A stretch of DNA of 64,000 nt, taken from Colwellia sp. PAMC 20917 (GTDB taxonomy: Bacteria; Pseudomonadota; Gammaproteobacteria; Enterobacterales; Alteromonadaceae). Position 1 is the stretch's first letter. Each line of letters starts with the position of its first letter. The DNA lies in NCBI RefSeq assembly GCF_001767295.1, contig NZ_CP014944.1, positions 3,410,001-3,474,000 of the forward strand. The letters run 5' to 3'. The translations under genes were made by a program, and so were the position numbers. Shown piece by piece: positions 8,221 to 17,900 of this stretch. The notes beneath the pieces are model-generated. The model was not told the origin of the DNA. It searched no databases and was given only the letters and a program-made list of their open reading frames with translations.

Positions 8221-9975
8221 CTACATGCGTTCCATAACGTCAATGCCAAGAATATCTAAGCCTTGTTTTAAGGTCTTAGAGATACTTAAACAAAGTGCTA
8301 AGCGAGACTGTTTTACATCTTGGTCAATACCCTCTTTAAGAATAGGGCAAGCTTCGTAGAAGCTCATGTATAAACTCGCTAACTCATATAAATAATTACA
8401 CAATAGGTTAGGCATAGATTCGCTAATGACCGCATCTAGCACTTCTTCGAGCTGGAGTAATTTTAACGCTAAGGCTTTTTCTTGTGGTTCAATAATGGTG
8501 ATATCAGCGCTAAAGTTTACTTGTTCAATTTTTGCCTTGCTGAAAATACTTTGAACACGTGAATAAGCATACTGCAAGTAAGGAGCCGTAGCGCCTTCAA
8601 AACTCAACATGGTTTTCCAGTTAAAAATATAGTCGCTGGTTCTATTTTTAGATAAATCAGCAAATTTAACCGCACCAATACCTACTTTTACTGCAATTTC
8701 ATTTAGCTTATCTTCAGGATAATCTGGATTTTTTTCTTTAATGACCGCTTTTGCACGAACAATGGCTTCATCAAGTAATTCTGCTAATTTTATAGTACCG
8801 CCAGTTCTGGTTTTAAATGGCTTACCATCGTCACCCATCATCATACCAAACGGGCAGTGATCATAACCAACATGTTCTGGCAGTAACCCTGCTTTACGCG
8901 CTACAATTTCTACTTGTTTAAAATGTAAGCTTTGACGGGCATCGGTAAAAATAATGATACGGTCAGCTTTTAGTTCATTGCTACGGTAGCGACAAGCAGA
9001 TAAATCTGTGGTCGCATATAAATAGCCGCCACCGGTTTTTTGGATGATAAAAACGGGGGCATCACCGTCTTTATTCGCCATTTCATTAATAAAAACCACT
9101 TTTGCGCCTTCGCTAACTTCAGCAATACCCTTAGTCATTAATTCATCAACAACCCTGGGTAAATCTTCGTTATACGCACTTTCGCCCATGATATCGTCGC
9201 GGGTTAAGGTAACATTAAGTTTTTGATAAATATCTTCACTGTGGGCAATAGATATATCAATGAATAATTTCCATAAGACTAAGCAATCTTTGTCGCCACC
9301 TTGCAGTTTTACCACATAATCACGAGCACGGTCAGCAAATCCTTCTTCGTTATCAAAACGTACTTTTGCTTCACGGTAAAAGTTTTCTAAATCAGAAAGT
9401 GCAGTTTCAGCAACTTCATTGGCATTAAGTTTATCGCTTAAATGCGCCAATAACATGCCAAATTGTGTGCCCCAGTCACCCATGTGATTCTGGCGGATGA
9501 CTTTGTCACCACGAAACTCTAATGCACGTACTACGGCATCTCCGATAATGGTTGAACGTAAGTGGCCAACATGCATTTCTTTGGCGAGGTTTGGCGCTGA
9601 ATAATCAACAATAACTGTTTGTTTTTTGTCTTCTTGAGTGGCACCACGCTGGGTTACACCTAATTTTTCATCGTCAGTCATTTTAGCAAGTTGAGCGGCT
9701 AACCATGATTTGTCTAAATGAATATTAATAAAACCCGGTCCCGCTAACTCTATTTGGTCAGCAATACCCGCTAAATCTAAGTGGTTAACAACGGTGGTCG
9801 CTAATTCGCGTGGGTTCATTTTCAGTTTTTTAGCTGCACCCATAACACCATTCGCTTGGTAGTCACCAAAATTAGGGCGACTTGACAGGCTTACCGCTGG
9901 GTTAGTGCCTTCAGGCAATCCAGCCAAAACCATGGCCGCAGATACTTTTTCACTTAGTAATTGCTTAATATTCAT
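8221..9975 (-). CDS. argS: Arginyl-tRNA synthetase
   Basis: ArgS charges tRNA-Arg with arginine in the cytoplasm. The protein has 584 residues, close to the 577 of E. coli. The N-terminal Add-1 domain is present, then a class I HIGH-type motif in NLAKEMHVGHLRST (near residue 135). The sequence continues through MGDWGTQFGMLLAHL and a FKTRTGGTIKL segment at the position of the KMSKS-like loop, and ends with the helical anticodon-binding domain typical of class Ia. The C-terminus ends LGIDVMERM, as in most ArgS. Between it and prfC upstream lies a long composite inverted repeat (10024-10131). Confidence 0.97.
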   Translation of the reverse strand: MNIKQLLSEKVSAAMVLAGLPEGTNPAVSLSSRPNFGDYQANGVMGAAKKLKMNPRELATTVVNHLDLAGIADQIELAGPGFINIHLDKSWLAAQLAKMTDDEKLGVTQRGATQEDKKQTVIVDYSAPNLAKEMHVGHLRSTIIGDAVVRALEFRGDKVIRQNHMGDWGTQFGMLLAHLSDKLNANEVAETALSDLENFYREAKVRFDNEEGFADRARDYVVKLQGGDKDCLVLWKLFIDISIAHSEDIYQKLNVTLTRDDIMGESAYNEDLPRVVDELMTKGIAEVSEGAKVVFINEMANKDGDAPVFIIQKTGGGYLYATTDLSACRYRSNELKADRIIIFTDARQSLHFKQVEIVARKAGLLPEHVGYDHCPFGMMMGDDGKPFKTRTGGTIKLAELLDEAIVRAKAVIKEKNPDYPEDKLNEIAVKVGIGAVKFADLSKNRTSDYIFNWKTMLSFEGATAPYLQYAYSRVQSIFSKAKIEQVNFSADITIIEPQEKALALKLLQLEEVLDAVISESMPNLLCNYLYELASLYMSFYEACPILKEGIDQDVKQSRLALCLSISKTLKQGLDILGIDVMERM

Positions 9976-10023
9976 TTTGATCTCTGTTTTCTTATAATAG
10001 AAATTATTTGCTCATTTTTTGCA

Positions 10024-10131
10024 AGTAGATGGCATTTTAGCAAAGCGTTTATTACTTTTTATTGGTCAGTTTAGTTGACTAAATGAGCCAATAAAAAGTA
10101 TCAAACAACGCCGATAAAATGCCTACTACGC
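10024..10131. repeat. Composite inverted repeat between prfC and argS
   Basis: The core is a perfect 13-bp stem, TACTTTTTATTGG at 10053-10065 with CCAATAAAAAGTA at 10088-10100. The loop itself contains TTTAGT/ACTAAA flanked by TCA/TGA, so the hairpin continues inward. Outside it, GGCATTTTA (10031-10039) pairs with TAAAATGCC (10115-10123), with imperfect extension. No U-tract follows on the minus strand. It could be a transcript-stabilising or attenuating structure, or a small palindromic repeat element. Confidence 0.7.
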
Positions 10132-10139
10132 AGAAAAAT

Positions 10140-11723
10140 TTAGTGTTCTCGGGTCTTGTGGAACTGAATGTCAGGATGACGCTCTTGTGCCAAATTCAAA
10201 TTCACCATAGTCGGCGCAATATACGTTAAGTTATTACCGCCATCTAGTGCTAAATTGTCATAAGCTTTTTTACTAAATTGCTCTAGTGTTCTTTCATTAT
10301 CACAAGTACACCAGCGCGCAGTTGCTACACTTATCGGTTCGTATATAGCGTCAACTTTATATTCAGTTTTTAAACGTTGTACAACGACTTCAAACTGCAA
10401 TACACCGACCGCGCCAACTATCATCTCGTTTGAGTTAAAAGGTCTGAATACTTGCACAGCACCTTCTTCTGAAAGTTGTATTAAACCTTTTTGTAATTGT
10501 TTAGCCTTTAATGGATCACGTAAACGAATACGACGAAACATTTCAGGGGCAAAGTTTGGAATACCACTAAATTTCATCATTTCGCCTGAAGTAAAGGTAT
10601 CACCGATTTGAATACTACCGTGGTTATGTAAACCGATAATATCGCCGGCGTAGGCTTCTTCTACATGTGCACGGTCTCCAGCCATAAACGTTACGGCATC
10701 GGCAATTTTTACATCTTTGTTAATACGTACTTGACGCATTTTCATGCCTTTTTCATACTTACCTGAACAAATACGCATAAAAGCAATACGGTCACGATGT
10801 TTTGGATCCATGTTCGCTTGAATTTTAAAAACAAAGCCAGTGAATTTTTCTTCTTGAGCGGTTACTTCTCTAACATCAGTTAAACGAGGTAAGGGTTTTG
10901 GTGCCCATTTAGTTAAACCATTAAGCATATGGTCAACACCAAAATTACCTAAAGCCGTACCAAAGAATACTGGCGTTAGCTCACCCTTTAAAAACTCTTC
11001 CAAATTAAATTCATGTGATGCACCCGCAACCAGTTCTAATTCTTCACGTAAATCGTCAGCATAAGTTCCAATGACCTTATCTAACTCTGGGTTATCAAGC
11101 CCTTTGATAATTCTTTCTTCTTGGATCATATGGCCAAGTCCTGACTTATATAAAAATATTTCGTCAGTTAAAATGTTATAGACACCTTTAAATTCTTTAC
11201 CCATACCAATCGGCCAAGTAATAGGGGCACATTTTATTTTCAGTACATCTTCTACTTCATCCATAACTTCCATAGGGTCACGAACATCACGATCCATTTT
11301 ATTCATAAAAGTAATGATGGGCGTATCACGTAAACGGGTAACTTCCATTAACTTAACAGTACGTGCCTCAACACCTTTAGCTACGTCGATAACCATTAAA
11401 CATGAATCAACCGCGGTGAGTGTTCTGTAGGTATCTTCTGAAAAATCCTCGTGACCAGGTGTGTCCAGTAAATTAACTAAACAACCGTTATAAGGAAATT
11501 GCATTACAGAGGTCGTGATAGAAATACCACGCTCTTTCTCCATTTCCATCCAATCAGACTTTGCATGCTGGCCTGACTTCTTACCTTTTACCGTGCCAGC
11601 TCGTTGTAAAGCCTGACCAAAAAGTAATACTTTTTCAGTGATGGTGGTTTTACCCGCATCAGGATGAGAGATAATTGCGAAAGTACGTCTTAGATTGACT
11701 TCATTAGCCTGTAGCGTTGTCAT
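10140..11723 (-). CDS. prfC: Peptide chain release factor 3
   Basis: RF3 is a translational GTPase that recycles RF1 and RF2 from the ribosome after peptide release. The 527-residue length matches the family. GTPase motifs are all present: SHPDAGKTT (G1, near residue 18), the switch I region with [17 protein letters not shown] (G3) and NKMDR (G4). The C-terminal part carries the RF3-specific segment ending [17 protein letters not shown]. The gene reads toward argS but is separated from it by 164 bases containing a composite inverted repeat, so joint transcription is uncertain. Confidence 0.97.
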   Translation of the reverse strand: MTTLQANEVNLRRTFAIISHPDAGKTTITEKVLLFGQALQRAGTVKGKKSGQHAKSDWMEMEKERGISITTSVMQFPYNGCLVNLLDTPGHEDFSEDTYRTLTAVDSCLMVIDVAKGVEARTVKLMEVTRLRDTPIITFMNKMDRDVRDPMEVMDEVEDVLKIKCAPITWPIGMGKEFKGVYNILTDEIFLYKSGLGHMIQEERIIKGLDNPELDKVIGTYADDLREELELVAGASHEFNLEEFLKGELTPVFFGTALGNFGVDHMLNGLTKWAPKPLPRLTDVREVTAQEEKFTGFVFKIQANMDPKHRDRIAFMRICSGKYEKGMKMRQVRINKDVKIADAVTFMAGDRAHVEEAYAGDIIGLHNHGSIQIGDTFTSGEMMKFSGIPNFAPEMFRRIRLRDPLKAKQLQKGLIQLSEEGAVQVFRPFNSNEMIVGAVGVLQFEVVVQRLKTEYKVDAIYEPISVATARWCTCDNERTLEQFSKKAYDNLALDGGNNLTYIAPTMVNLNLAQERHPDIQFHKTREH

Positions 11724-12054
11724 GTTTTAAAAGTTCTCTTTGGTGTACATGCTGATGCACATAAAATGCTTTTTTTAAATACTGAAAGGACATGTGAACA
11801 ATCCTAAATTTTGCGCGCATTGTACCATAAATATAAATAGCCGCATTAGGGGACTGTCTTTAAATGATTATTTTTAGCAAGAATCCTAGACATTAACACT
11901 TTTTATTTTGTTATTTGATTAAGTGGCAAGTGATCGTGCAGATAATAATTATTTGATTGGTTATTTTTAAGGTTGATATTCAATAATAAAGTCAATAAAA
12001 GCTCGCTTTTTCTGAATTTAATAAAAACATCAATAGTCATATTATTTGAAAGTC

Positions 12055-12068
12055 TTGATCAAAATCAA
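12055..12068 (+). promoter_or_regulatory. FNR-type operator upstream of napF
   Basis: The sequence TTGATCAAAATCAA is a perfect match to the FNR consensus TTGAT-N4-ATCAA. A TATAAG/TAAGAT -10-like element lies at 12084-12091. If transcription starts near 12100, the box is centred about 40 bases upstream, the class II activator position. It lies 77 bases before the napF start. This predicts oxygen-limited induction of the nap operon by an FNR/EtrA protein. Confidence 0.8.
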
Positions 12069-12144
12069 TATCTCACTTTCGAGTATAAGATAAATTACGC
12101 TTGAGTAGAAAGTCTGAAATACGACGTAAAAATAACGAGATAGC

Positions 12145-12651
12145 ATGGTTGATTTAGCTAGAAGAAATTTTTTTAAAGCAAAAAAATTAACAACCGCTCC
12201 GGCAATCAGATTGCCTTGGGTGCTCAATGAAACCACTTTTATTGCTGGTTGCACACAGTGTGGTGAGTGTTTAACGTCTTGTCCTGAAAATATCATCCAA
12301 AAAGGTGATGGCGGCTTTCCTGAAGTTAACTTTTTAAAAGGAGAGTGTACTTTTTGTCAAGCGTGCGTTGAAAGTTGTCAACAGCCACTTTTTGCTGAAC
12401 GCGCACTGGCTTCAGAAATTAATGCTTGGGATTTAGATATCTCCATAAAGGGCGATTGCTTAGCAGTTAACGATGTGTTTTGTCAAAGTTGTCAAGAGTG
12501 CTGTGAGACAGAAGCTATATCTTTTAAATATATAAATTCATCAGTACCACAACCCCAGATAAAACTTAGTGACTGCACAAATTGTGGGGCCTGTGTTGCT
12601 ATTTGCCCGCAATCATCTATTGAATTAACACCAAAAAAATTCTGTGGGTGA
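12145..12651 (+). CDS. napF: Ferredoxin-type protein NapF
   Basis: NapF is a cytoplasmic iron-sulfur protein thought to help assemble or insert the Fe-S centre of NapA. The 168-residue sequence has four Cys clusters: CTQCGECLTSCP, CTFCQACVESC, CQSCQECC and CTNCGACVAICP; the third is less regular than in a classic 4Fe-4S motif. The start MVDLARRNFF resembles NapF N-termini. It is the first gene of the napFEDABC operon, behind the FNR-type box at 12055. Position and Cys pattern make the call secure. Confidence 0.93.
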   Translation: MVDLARRNFFKAKKLTTAPAIRLPWVLNETTFIAGCTQCGECLTSCPENIIQKGDGGFPEVNFLKGECTFCQACVESCQQPLFAERALASEINAWDLDISIKGDCLAVNDVFCQSCQECCETEAISFKYINSSVPQPQIKLSDCTNCGACVAICPQSSIELTPKKFCG

Positions 12652-12681
12652 GCAACCCACACACACTAATAGGAGAGTTAT

Positions 12682-12822
12682 ATGAGCGCTCTTGAACAAA
12701 TGATTTGGAATATCTTAGGGTATTCATCGATGCCTGTTATTTTTTTAGCTGGTTTTGCCGGTACCGCTTTAGTCGCTATCGCGCTTTTAAAAATGTTAGG
12801 TATTAAGCCGGCTGGGGAATAA
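12682..12822 (+). CDS. napE: NapE, small membrane protein of the nitrate reductase operon
   Basis: This 46-residue ORF (MSALEQMIWNILGYSSMPVI at the start) has an AGGAGAG ribosome site 5 bases before the ATG. It contains one membrane helix, about residues 18-38, and ends KPAGE. Size, single helix and position between napF and napD match the NapE/TorE family, whose role is unknown. The stop is 2 bases before the napD start, indicating tight cotranscription. It is easily missed by gene callers because of its length. Confidence 0.85.
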   Translation: MSALEQMIWNILGYSSMPVIFLAGFAGTALVAIALLKMLGIKPAGE

Positions 12823-12824
12823 TC

Positions 12825-13130
12825 ATGATCAATCTACTCGAAGAAAAACCTATTAATATTGCTGGTGTGCTTTTTGTTGCTCAGCCAAGTAATACCACCA
12901 AAGTGGCCAAAGAACTTGGCGGGTTTCCTGGCGCTGAAGTGCATGAAATTGCTGATAACGGTTCTATGGTGGTTACCATAGAAGAAAATGATTTAAACAG
13001 AGGTGAAAAAGGCAAAGGCCTTATTAACACCATTACAGATATGAGTAATTTACCGGGTGTGATCTCTTCATCATTGATTTTTCATCATAATGATTATGGG
13101 CTACCACAACATCAAGGGATAAAGGTATGA
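12825..13130 (+). CDS. napD: Chaperone NapD
   Basis: NapD binds the twin-arginine signal peptide of NapA and holds it back until the cofactors are inserted. The protein has 101 residues, including [20 protein letters not shown] near the start and a ferredoxin-like NapD fold pattern with the [12 protein letters not shown] segment. Its stop codon overlaps the napA start (ATGA at 13127-13130), which points to translational coupling of chaperone and client. The ATG lies 2 bases after the napE stop. Confidence 0.93.
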   Translation: MINLLEEKPINIAGVLFVAQPSNTTKVAKELGGFPGAEVHEIADNGSMVVTIEENDLNRGEKGKGLINTITDMSNLPGVISSSLIFHHNDYGLPQHQGIKV

Positions 13131-15622
13131 CATTAACAAGACGTGATTTTATAAAAGCGAACGCCATTGCAGCAACTGCTGTCGCTGCGGGCATTGCTGT
13201 GCCATCTTCAGCTTCAAACTTGCTGACTAAATCGTCGGATACCACCATTAAATGGGATAAAGCCCCTTGTCGTTTTTGTGGCACAGGTTGTAGTGTGCTT
13301 GTTGGAACACAAGAAGGAAAAGTGGTGGCGACTCAAGGAGACCCTCAAGCAGAAGTTAACAAAGGCCTCAACTGTATTAAAGGTTACTTTTTATCCAAAA
13401 TTATGTACGGTAAAGACCGATTAACTCAACCGTTATTACGGATGAAAGACGGTGTTTATGCCAAAGACGGTGAGTTTACACCGGTAAGCTGGGATACCGC
13501 CTTTGATGTTATGGCTGAAAAATTTAAAGCTGCTTTAAAGAAAAAAGGACCGACCTCTGTTGGTATGTTTGGTTCGGGTCAGTGGACTGTTTGGGAAGGT
13601 TATGCCGCTTCAAAATTAATGAAAGCGGGCTTTTTAACCAACAATCTTGATCCTAATGCTCGTCACTGTATGGCGTCAGCTGTGGGTGGTTTTATGCGTA
13701 CCTTTGGTATCGACGAACCTATGGGTTGTTATGATGATTTAGAGCACGCCGATGCCTTTGTACTTTGGGGTTCTAATATGGCGGAAATGCATCCTATTTT
13801 ATGGTCGCGTTTAGCTGATCGTCGTTTAAGTCATCCTCATGTAAAAGTAAACGTATTATCAACGTATAAGCATCGAAGTTTTGAACTTGCTGATAACGGT
13901 ATGATTTTTACACCACAAACAGATTTAGCGATATTAAACTTTATTGCTAATTATATTATTCAAAATAACGCCGTTAACGAAGATTTCATGAAAAAGCATG
14001 TCAATATTCGTGAAGGTGTTACTGATATTGGTTATGGTTTACGCCCTTCTCATCCATTACAAAAAGCGGCTAAAAACCCTGACAGTGGCGCATCTAAACC
14101 GATGAGCTTTAATGACTTTGCTAAATTTGTTAGCACTTATAGTATTGAATATACGTCAAAACTTTCGGGCGTTTCTGAAGATAAGTTATTAACACTGGCT
14201 AAACTTTATGCGGATCCTAAAGTTAAAGTGACTTCGTTTTGGACGATGGGTTTCAATCAGCATACTCGTGGTGTTTGGGCAAATAATCTTATGTACAACG
14301 TGCATTTATTAACGGGTAAAATATCTGAACCGGGTAACAGCCCGTTTTCATTAACCGGACAGCCATCAGCCTGTGGAACGGCTCGTGAAGTAGGGACTTT
14401 CTCACATAGATTACCTGCCGATCTCGTTGTTAAAAATCCTAAACATAGAGCGATAGCTGAAAAAATATGGAAATTACCTGAAGGTACTATTCCACCTAAA
14501 CCCGGTTATCACGCCGTTCTGCAAAATCGTATGCTTAAAGACGGCGAATTAAATGCGTATTGGGTTATGTGTAATAACAACATGCAAGCCGGACCAAATA
14601 TCAATGAAGAAGGGATCCCTGGCTATCGTAATCCAGAAAATTTCATTGTCGTTTCAGACCCTTACCCAACGGTAACCGCACAAGCCGCTGACTTGATTTT
14701 ACCTACTGCTATGTGGGTAGAAAAAGAGGGAGCTTACGGCAATGCAGAGCGCCGTACACAATTTTGGCATCAACAAGTAAATGCGCCAGGTGAAGCGCGT
14801 TCAGATTTATGGCAAATAGTTGAATTTTCTAAACGTTTTAAAATTGAAGAAGTATGGCCTGAAGAATTACTTGCCAAGAATCCTGAATACCGTGGCAAAA
14901 CTATGTTTGACGTGCTTTATGCAAACGGTAATGTAGATAAATTCCCGATGAGTGAATCCAAAGGTGATACTAACTTTGAAGGTGATTATTTTGGTTTCTA
15001 TATTCAAAAAGGCTTATTTGAAGAATATGCAACCTTTGGCCGCGGACATGGTCATGATTTAGCCCCCTTTGATCGCTATCACGAAGAGCGCGGCCTGAGG
15101 TGGCCGGTTGTTAATGGTAAAGAAACTAAGTGGCGTTTTCGTGAGGGGCACGACCCTTATGTAGAGAAAGGCAGTGAAGTGCAGTTCTATGGCCATAAAG
15201 ATAAAAAAGCCAATATATTTGCCTTACCCTACGAGCCAGCGGCAGAGTCACCCGATGAAGAATTCGACTTATGGCTGAGTACCGGTCGTGTTCTTGAACA
15301 TTGGCATTCAGGCTCTATGACTGCGCGCGTGCCTGAACTTCATAAAGCATTTCCTGATGCGGTGTTATTTATCCACCCTGACGATGCTAAAGCAAGAGGT
15401 TTACGCCGTGGTGATGAGGTGCTGATTGAATCTCGTCGAGGTGAAGTAAAATCTCGTGTTGAAACTCGTGGCCGTAATAGACCCCCGAAAGGTTTAGTTT
15501 TTATGCCTTGGTTTGATGCAAAACAATTGGTTAATAAGTTAACCCTAGATGCTACCGATCCTTTGTCTAAACAAACTGACTTCAAAAAATGTGCGGTAAA
15601 AGTGAAAAAAGTCACTGTTTAG
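13127..15622 (+). CDS. napA: Periplasmic nitrate reductase, catalytic subunit NapA
   Basis: NapA reduces nitrate to nitrite in the periplasm using a Mo-bis-MGD cofactor and one 4Fe-4S cluster. The 831-residue protein begins with a twin-arginine signal, [10 protein letters not shown], then a hydrophobic stretch ending in an Ala/Ser-rich cleavage region. The cluster motif CRFCGTGC lies near residue 47, with its fourth Cys in KGLNCIKGY. The Mo-ligating Cys is in RHCMAS near residue 181. The C-terminal MGD-binding domain contains [15 protein letters not shown]. Length is normal (828 in E. coli). It is translationally coupled to napD; napB follows after 40 bases. Confidence 0.98.
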   Translation: MTLTRRDFIKANAIAATAVAAGIAVPSSASNLLTKSSDTTIKWDKAPCRFCGTGCSVLVGTQEGKVVATQGDPQAEVNKGLNCIKGYFLSKIMYGKDRLTQPLLRMKDGVYAKDGEFTPVSWDTAFDVMAEKFKAALKKKGPTSVGMFGSGQWTVWEGYAASKLMKAGFLTNNLDPNARHCMASAVGGFMRTFGIDEPMGCYDDLEHADAFVLWGSNMAEMHPILWSRLADRRLSHPHVKVNVLSTYKHRSFELADNGMIFTPQTDLAILNFIANYIIQNNAVNEDFMKKHVNIREGVTDIGYGLRPSHPLQKAAKNPDSGASKPMSFNDFAKFVSTYSIEYTSKLSGVSEDKLLTLAKLYADPKVKVTSFWTMGFNQHTRGVWANNLMYNVHLLTGKISEPGNSPFSLTGQPSACGTAREVGTFSHRLPADLVVKNPKHRAIAEKIWKLPEGTIPPKPGYHAVLQNRMLKDGELNAYWVMCNNNMQAGPNINEEGIPGYRNPENFIVVSDPYPTVTAQAADLILPTAMWVEKEGAYGNAERRTQFWHQQVNAPGEARSDLWQIVEFSKRFKIEEVWPEELLAKNPEYRGKTMFDVLYANGNVDKFPMSESKGDTNFEGDYFGFYIQKGLFEEYATFGRGHGHDLAPFDRYHEERGLRWPVVNGKETKWRFREGHDPYVEKGSEVQFYGHKDKKANIFALPYEPAAESPDEEFDLWLSTGRVLEHWHSGSMTARVPELHKAFPDAVLFIHPDDAKARGLRRGDEVLIESRRGEVKSRVETRGRNRPPKGLVFMPWFDAKQLVNKLTLDATDPLSKQTDFKKCAVKVKKVTV

Positions 15623-15662
15623 CACTAATTAAATTTAGTTAATCTACCGGGTAGAGGTAAAA

Positions 15663-16121
15663 ATGAAAATATTATCAATAATAATGATAACAGCCAGTTT
15701 AGCCATGGCATTAAGCGTACAAGCTTATCAAGAAGTAACGTCAGGCGGTTTAGAGACTATTCGTGGCATAGCTAAAATTAATGAAACCAAAAGTGCAGAA
15801 GCGCTTAAACGTGTCATTAAAGATAAAAACCCTATTCAGCGCAATTATGTGCATCAACCACCTGTTGTGCCTCATCAAATACGTGGTTATCGGGTCAATA
15901 AAGACAGTAATAAGTGTTTAACTTGTCATGGTTGGAAGTATGCGAGAGAAACTGGCGCAACCAAAATAAGTTTAACGCACTTTGAAACACGTGACGGTAA
16001 AACACTGTCAGATGTTTCTCCGCGTCGCTACTTTTGTTCTCAATGCCATGTTACACAAGCTGATGCACCTGAGTTGGTTGATAATCTTTTTAAACCCGTT
16101 GAATCGTTAGGTAATGATTAA
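15663..16121 (+). CDS. napB: Periplasmic nitrate reductase, diheme cytochrome subunit NapB
   Basis: NapB is the electron-transfer partner that passes electrons from NapC to NapA. The 152-residue precursor has a Sec signal peptide ending near VQA (about residue 21) and two haem c motifs, CLTCH and CSQCH. Separate His residues (HQPPVVPHQI and LTHFETRD regions) fit the axial ligands of the family. A GAGG ribosome site precedes the ATG. Length and position agree with NapB. Confidence 0.95.
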   Translation: MKILSIIMITASLAMALSVQAYQEVTSGGLETIRGIAKINETKSAEALKRVIKDKNPIQRNYVHQPPVVPHQIRGYRVNKDSNKCLTCHGWKYARETGATKISLTHFETRDGKTLSDVSPRRYFCSQCHVTQADAPELVDNLFKPVESLGND

Positions 16122-16157
16122 AGATTGGTTTAACTAAACGTAATTTAGGGGATTAAC

Positions 16158-16747
16158 ATGACCAAAAAATCAAAAATAAAAAGCTTACTTTCGTATTTAA
16201 AGTCGCCAAGCAGTGCCGCCTTATGGTTTATTTTAGCTATCGGCTTTGCTGGCGGTGTTATCTTTTGGGGGGATTTAATACCGCGCTTGAAGTGACCAAT
16301 ACCGAAGAGTTCTGTATTAGTTGTCATGAAATGGAAGATAATGTTTATGAAGAATACAAAGAAACGATTCATTACTCTAACCGTTCTGGCGTTCGTGCTA
16401 CTTGTCCTGACTGCCATGTTCCCAAAAAATGGACACATAAAATTGTTCGTAAAATTGCGGCGAGTAAAGAAGTTTGGGGCATGCTTACTGGCTTGATCGA
16501 CACGAGAGAAAAGTTTCAAGATCATCGCCGCGAATTGGCTGAACGTGAATGGAAACGCATGAAAGAGAATGATTCACTGGAATGTCGTAACTGCCATAAC
16601 TTTGAGTACATGGACTTTTCAGAACAAGGTAATCGCAGTGTTAAAATGCATTCAAGTGCACTGGCTTCTGGCGAAAAAACCTGTATAGATTGTCATAAGG
16701 GTATCGCCCATGAATTACCAGACATGAAAGGTGTTGAAAACTGGTAG
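16158..16747 (+). pseudogene. napC: Tetrahaem quinol dehydrogenase NapC, reading frame broken by one base
   Basis: NapC oxidises menaquinol or ubiquinol and feeds NapB. The natural start is the ATG at 16158 after a TAGGGGATTAAC ribosome site. From there the frame encodes the cytoplasmic N-terminus and the membrane anchor up to GGVIFWG, then runs into TGA at 16293-16295. The rest of NapC ([14 protein letters not shown] onwards) continues in another frame from the same point to the stop at 16747, with four intact haem motifs: CISCH, CPDCH, CRNCH and CIDCH. The break is in a G run, 16267-16272; seven Gs instead of six would restore NapC exactly. It is a true mutation, a sequencing error or a slippage site. 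The downstream ATG at 16223 is not a native start. Confidence 0.92.
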
Positions 16748-16802
16748 TTTACTGACTTTACGTGAATAGCTTAAACGCTTATTGGTGAAACTGTGATATG
16801 TA

Positions 16803-16843
16803 AAAGCCTCTTTAATTGTCATGATTAAAGAGGCTTTATTTTG
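16803..16843 (+). terminator. Intrinsic terminator of the nap operon
   Basis: A perfect 14-bp stem (16803-16816 with 16824-16837) has a 7-base loop and a T-rich tail. It lies 56 bases after the napC stop. It may also serve rimI in the opposite direction, which ends at 16947. Confidence 0.85.
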
Positions 16844-16946
16844 TTTCGTGTATGATAGATTTAACTCTTATCGCTCTGATTATTGCAGCAGATTTTTTAC
16901 TGAACTCTATTAATTGGAAACTTATTTATGCCTGTTTTATTAGGTA

Positions 16947-17396
16947 TTAGAGCACTTTCTTCATGACGATAGCGTCTTCATAACCGAAACCAGAGGCACT
17001 TGGGTAGTAACCTGTTCTTCTGCCAGTTTCAATAAAGCCATTATTGATATACATCATTTGAGCACTGATGTTTTTTGCCCGAACTTCTAACCAAATAACG
17101 GTATTGTTTAGTTTTTTTGATTGCATAAAAAAGTGTTCTAGTAATGCTTTACCATAACCTTTGCCCTGTAGTGTTGGTAATACACAAACATCCATTAACG
17201 TTGCTTCACCAGCGACATGCTCGCCAATATAAAAACCCACTAACTCATTATCTACTTGTAAGTAATGACCATAATAGCGCGCGCCAATACAGCCGTTAAA
17301 GGTTTTTTCACTCCATGGGTGAGAGTGACAAGCATTCTCTATAGGGATTAGTAAGTCTACGTCGTTGCTTGATATTTTATGGTAGCTAAAAGTCAT
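16947..17396 (-). CDS. rimI: Ribosomal protein bS18 alanine N-acetyltransferase RimI
   Basis: This is a GNAT-family acetyltransferase of 149 residues that acetylates the N-terminal Ala of ribosomal protein S18. The acetyl-CoA loop is LPTLQGKGYGKALL (Q-x-x-G-x-G). The AENISAQMMY-type segment (here RAKNISAQMMYINNGF) is the RimI hallmark that places the catalytic Tyr, and the YYP segment follows. It starts one base after the holD stop. The holD-rimI pair is conserved in many gammaproteobacteria, which supports both calls. Confidence 0.93.
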   Translation of the reverse strand: MTFSYHKISSNDVDLLIPIENACHSHPWSEKTFNGCIGARYYGHYLQVDNELVGFYIGEHVAGEATLMDVCVLPTLQGKGYGKALLEHFFMQSKKLNNTVIWLEVRAKNISAQMMYINNGFIETGRRTGYYPSASGFGYEDAIVMKKVL

Positions 17397-17397
17397 A

Positions 17398-17754
17398 TTA
17401 TTGAATTTCTTGTAGTTTTTGCCAAAGTGTTTGTTTTAATAGCGGAGAATTTTTCAAAACGTTAATCGACGGGGTAACCAAGTGATGCTTTGTTAGTGAT
17501 ATATCAGTCTGTTCACTAAATTGCCAGGTTAATAAACCTATCGATAAGGCGTTATTATTGCAACTTACTTCACCAATGGAGCAACCTAAAGAGTGCAGGA
17601 TGTCGGTAAAGATATGAGTATCAACTAATGTAGCAAGTTCAATGTCTAGATAAAGAGGATGGTCGCTATTGTTCGTTTTTTTGCTATTTTTTAACTGCCA
17701 AAGTTCAATACCCATAGCCTGCAAGTGCGAAAACTGTCTTTTAGTCATGGTCAT
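17398..17754 (-). CDS. holD: DNA polymerase III psi subunit
   Basis: HolD (psi) links the clamp loader to the chi subunit and SSB at the replication fork. The 118-residue protein is poorly conserved, as usual for psi, but has the N-terminal LQAMGIELWQLK segment that matches the chi-binding region. It lies immediately before rimI, the standard order. The frame offers ATG codons at residues 1 and 3 of the listed protein. The call relies on the N-terminal motif plus context. Confidence 0.82.
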   Translation of the reverse strand: MTMTKRQFSHLQAMGIELWQLKNSKKTNNSDHPLYLDIELATLVDTHIFTDILHSLGCSIGEVSCNNNALSIGLLTWQFSEQTDISLTKHHLVTPSINVLKNSPLLKQTLWQKLQEIQ

Positions 17755-17900
17755 AAATTAAGGCGATAAAGCATAGCGTAAGTAAGAAGCACATAATGAC
17801 AGAATTTTCACTTAATACCAAATATACCCGTTATTATTGGTGGTGTATTAATCCTCTGATTCTAAATTAATCGCAAATTTAAAGATAAAGCCATTGTACT

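Noticed and set aside
16223-16747. A separate 174-residue ORF in the napC region
   Set aside because: Its first 16 residues ([12 protein letters not shown]...) are an out-of-frame reading of the NapC membrane anchor. The true NapC start is at 16158 in another frame.
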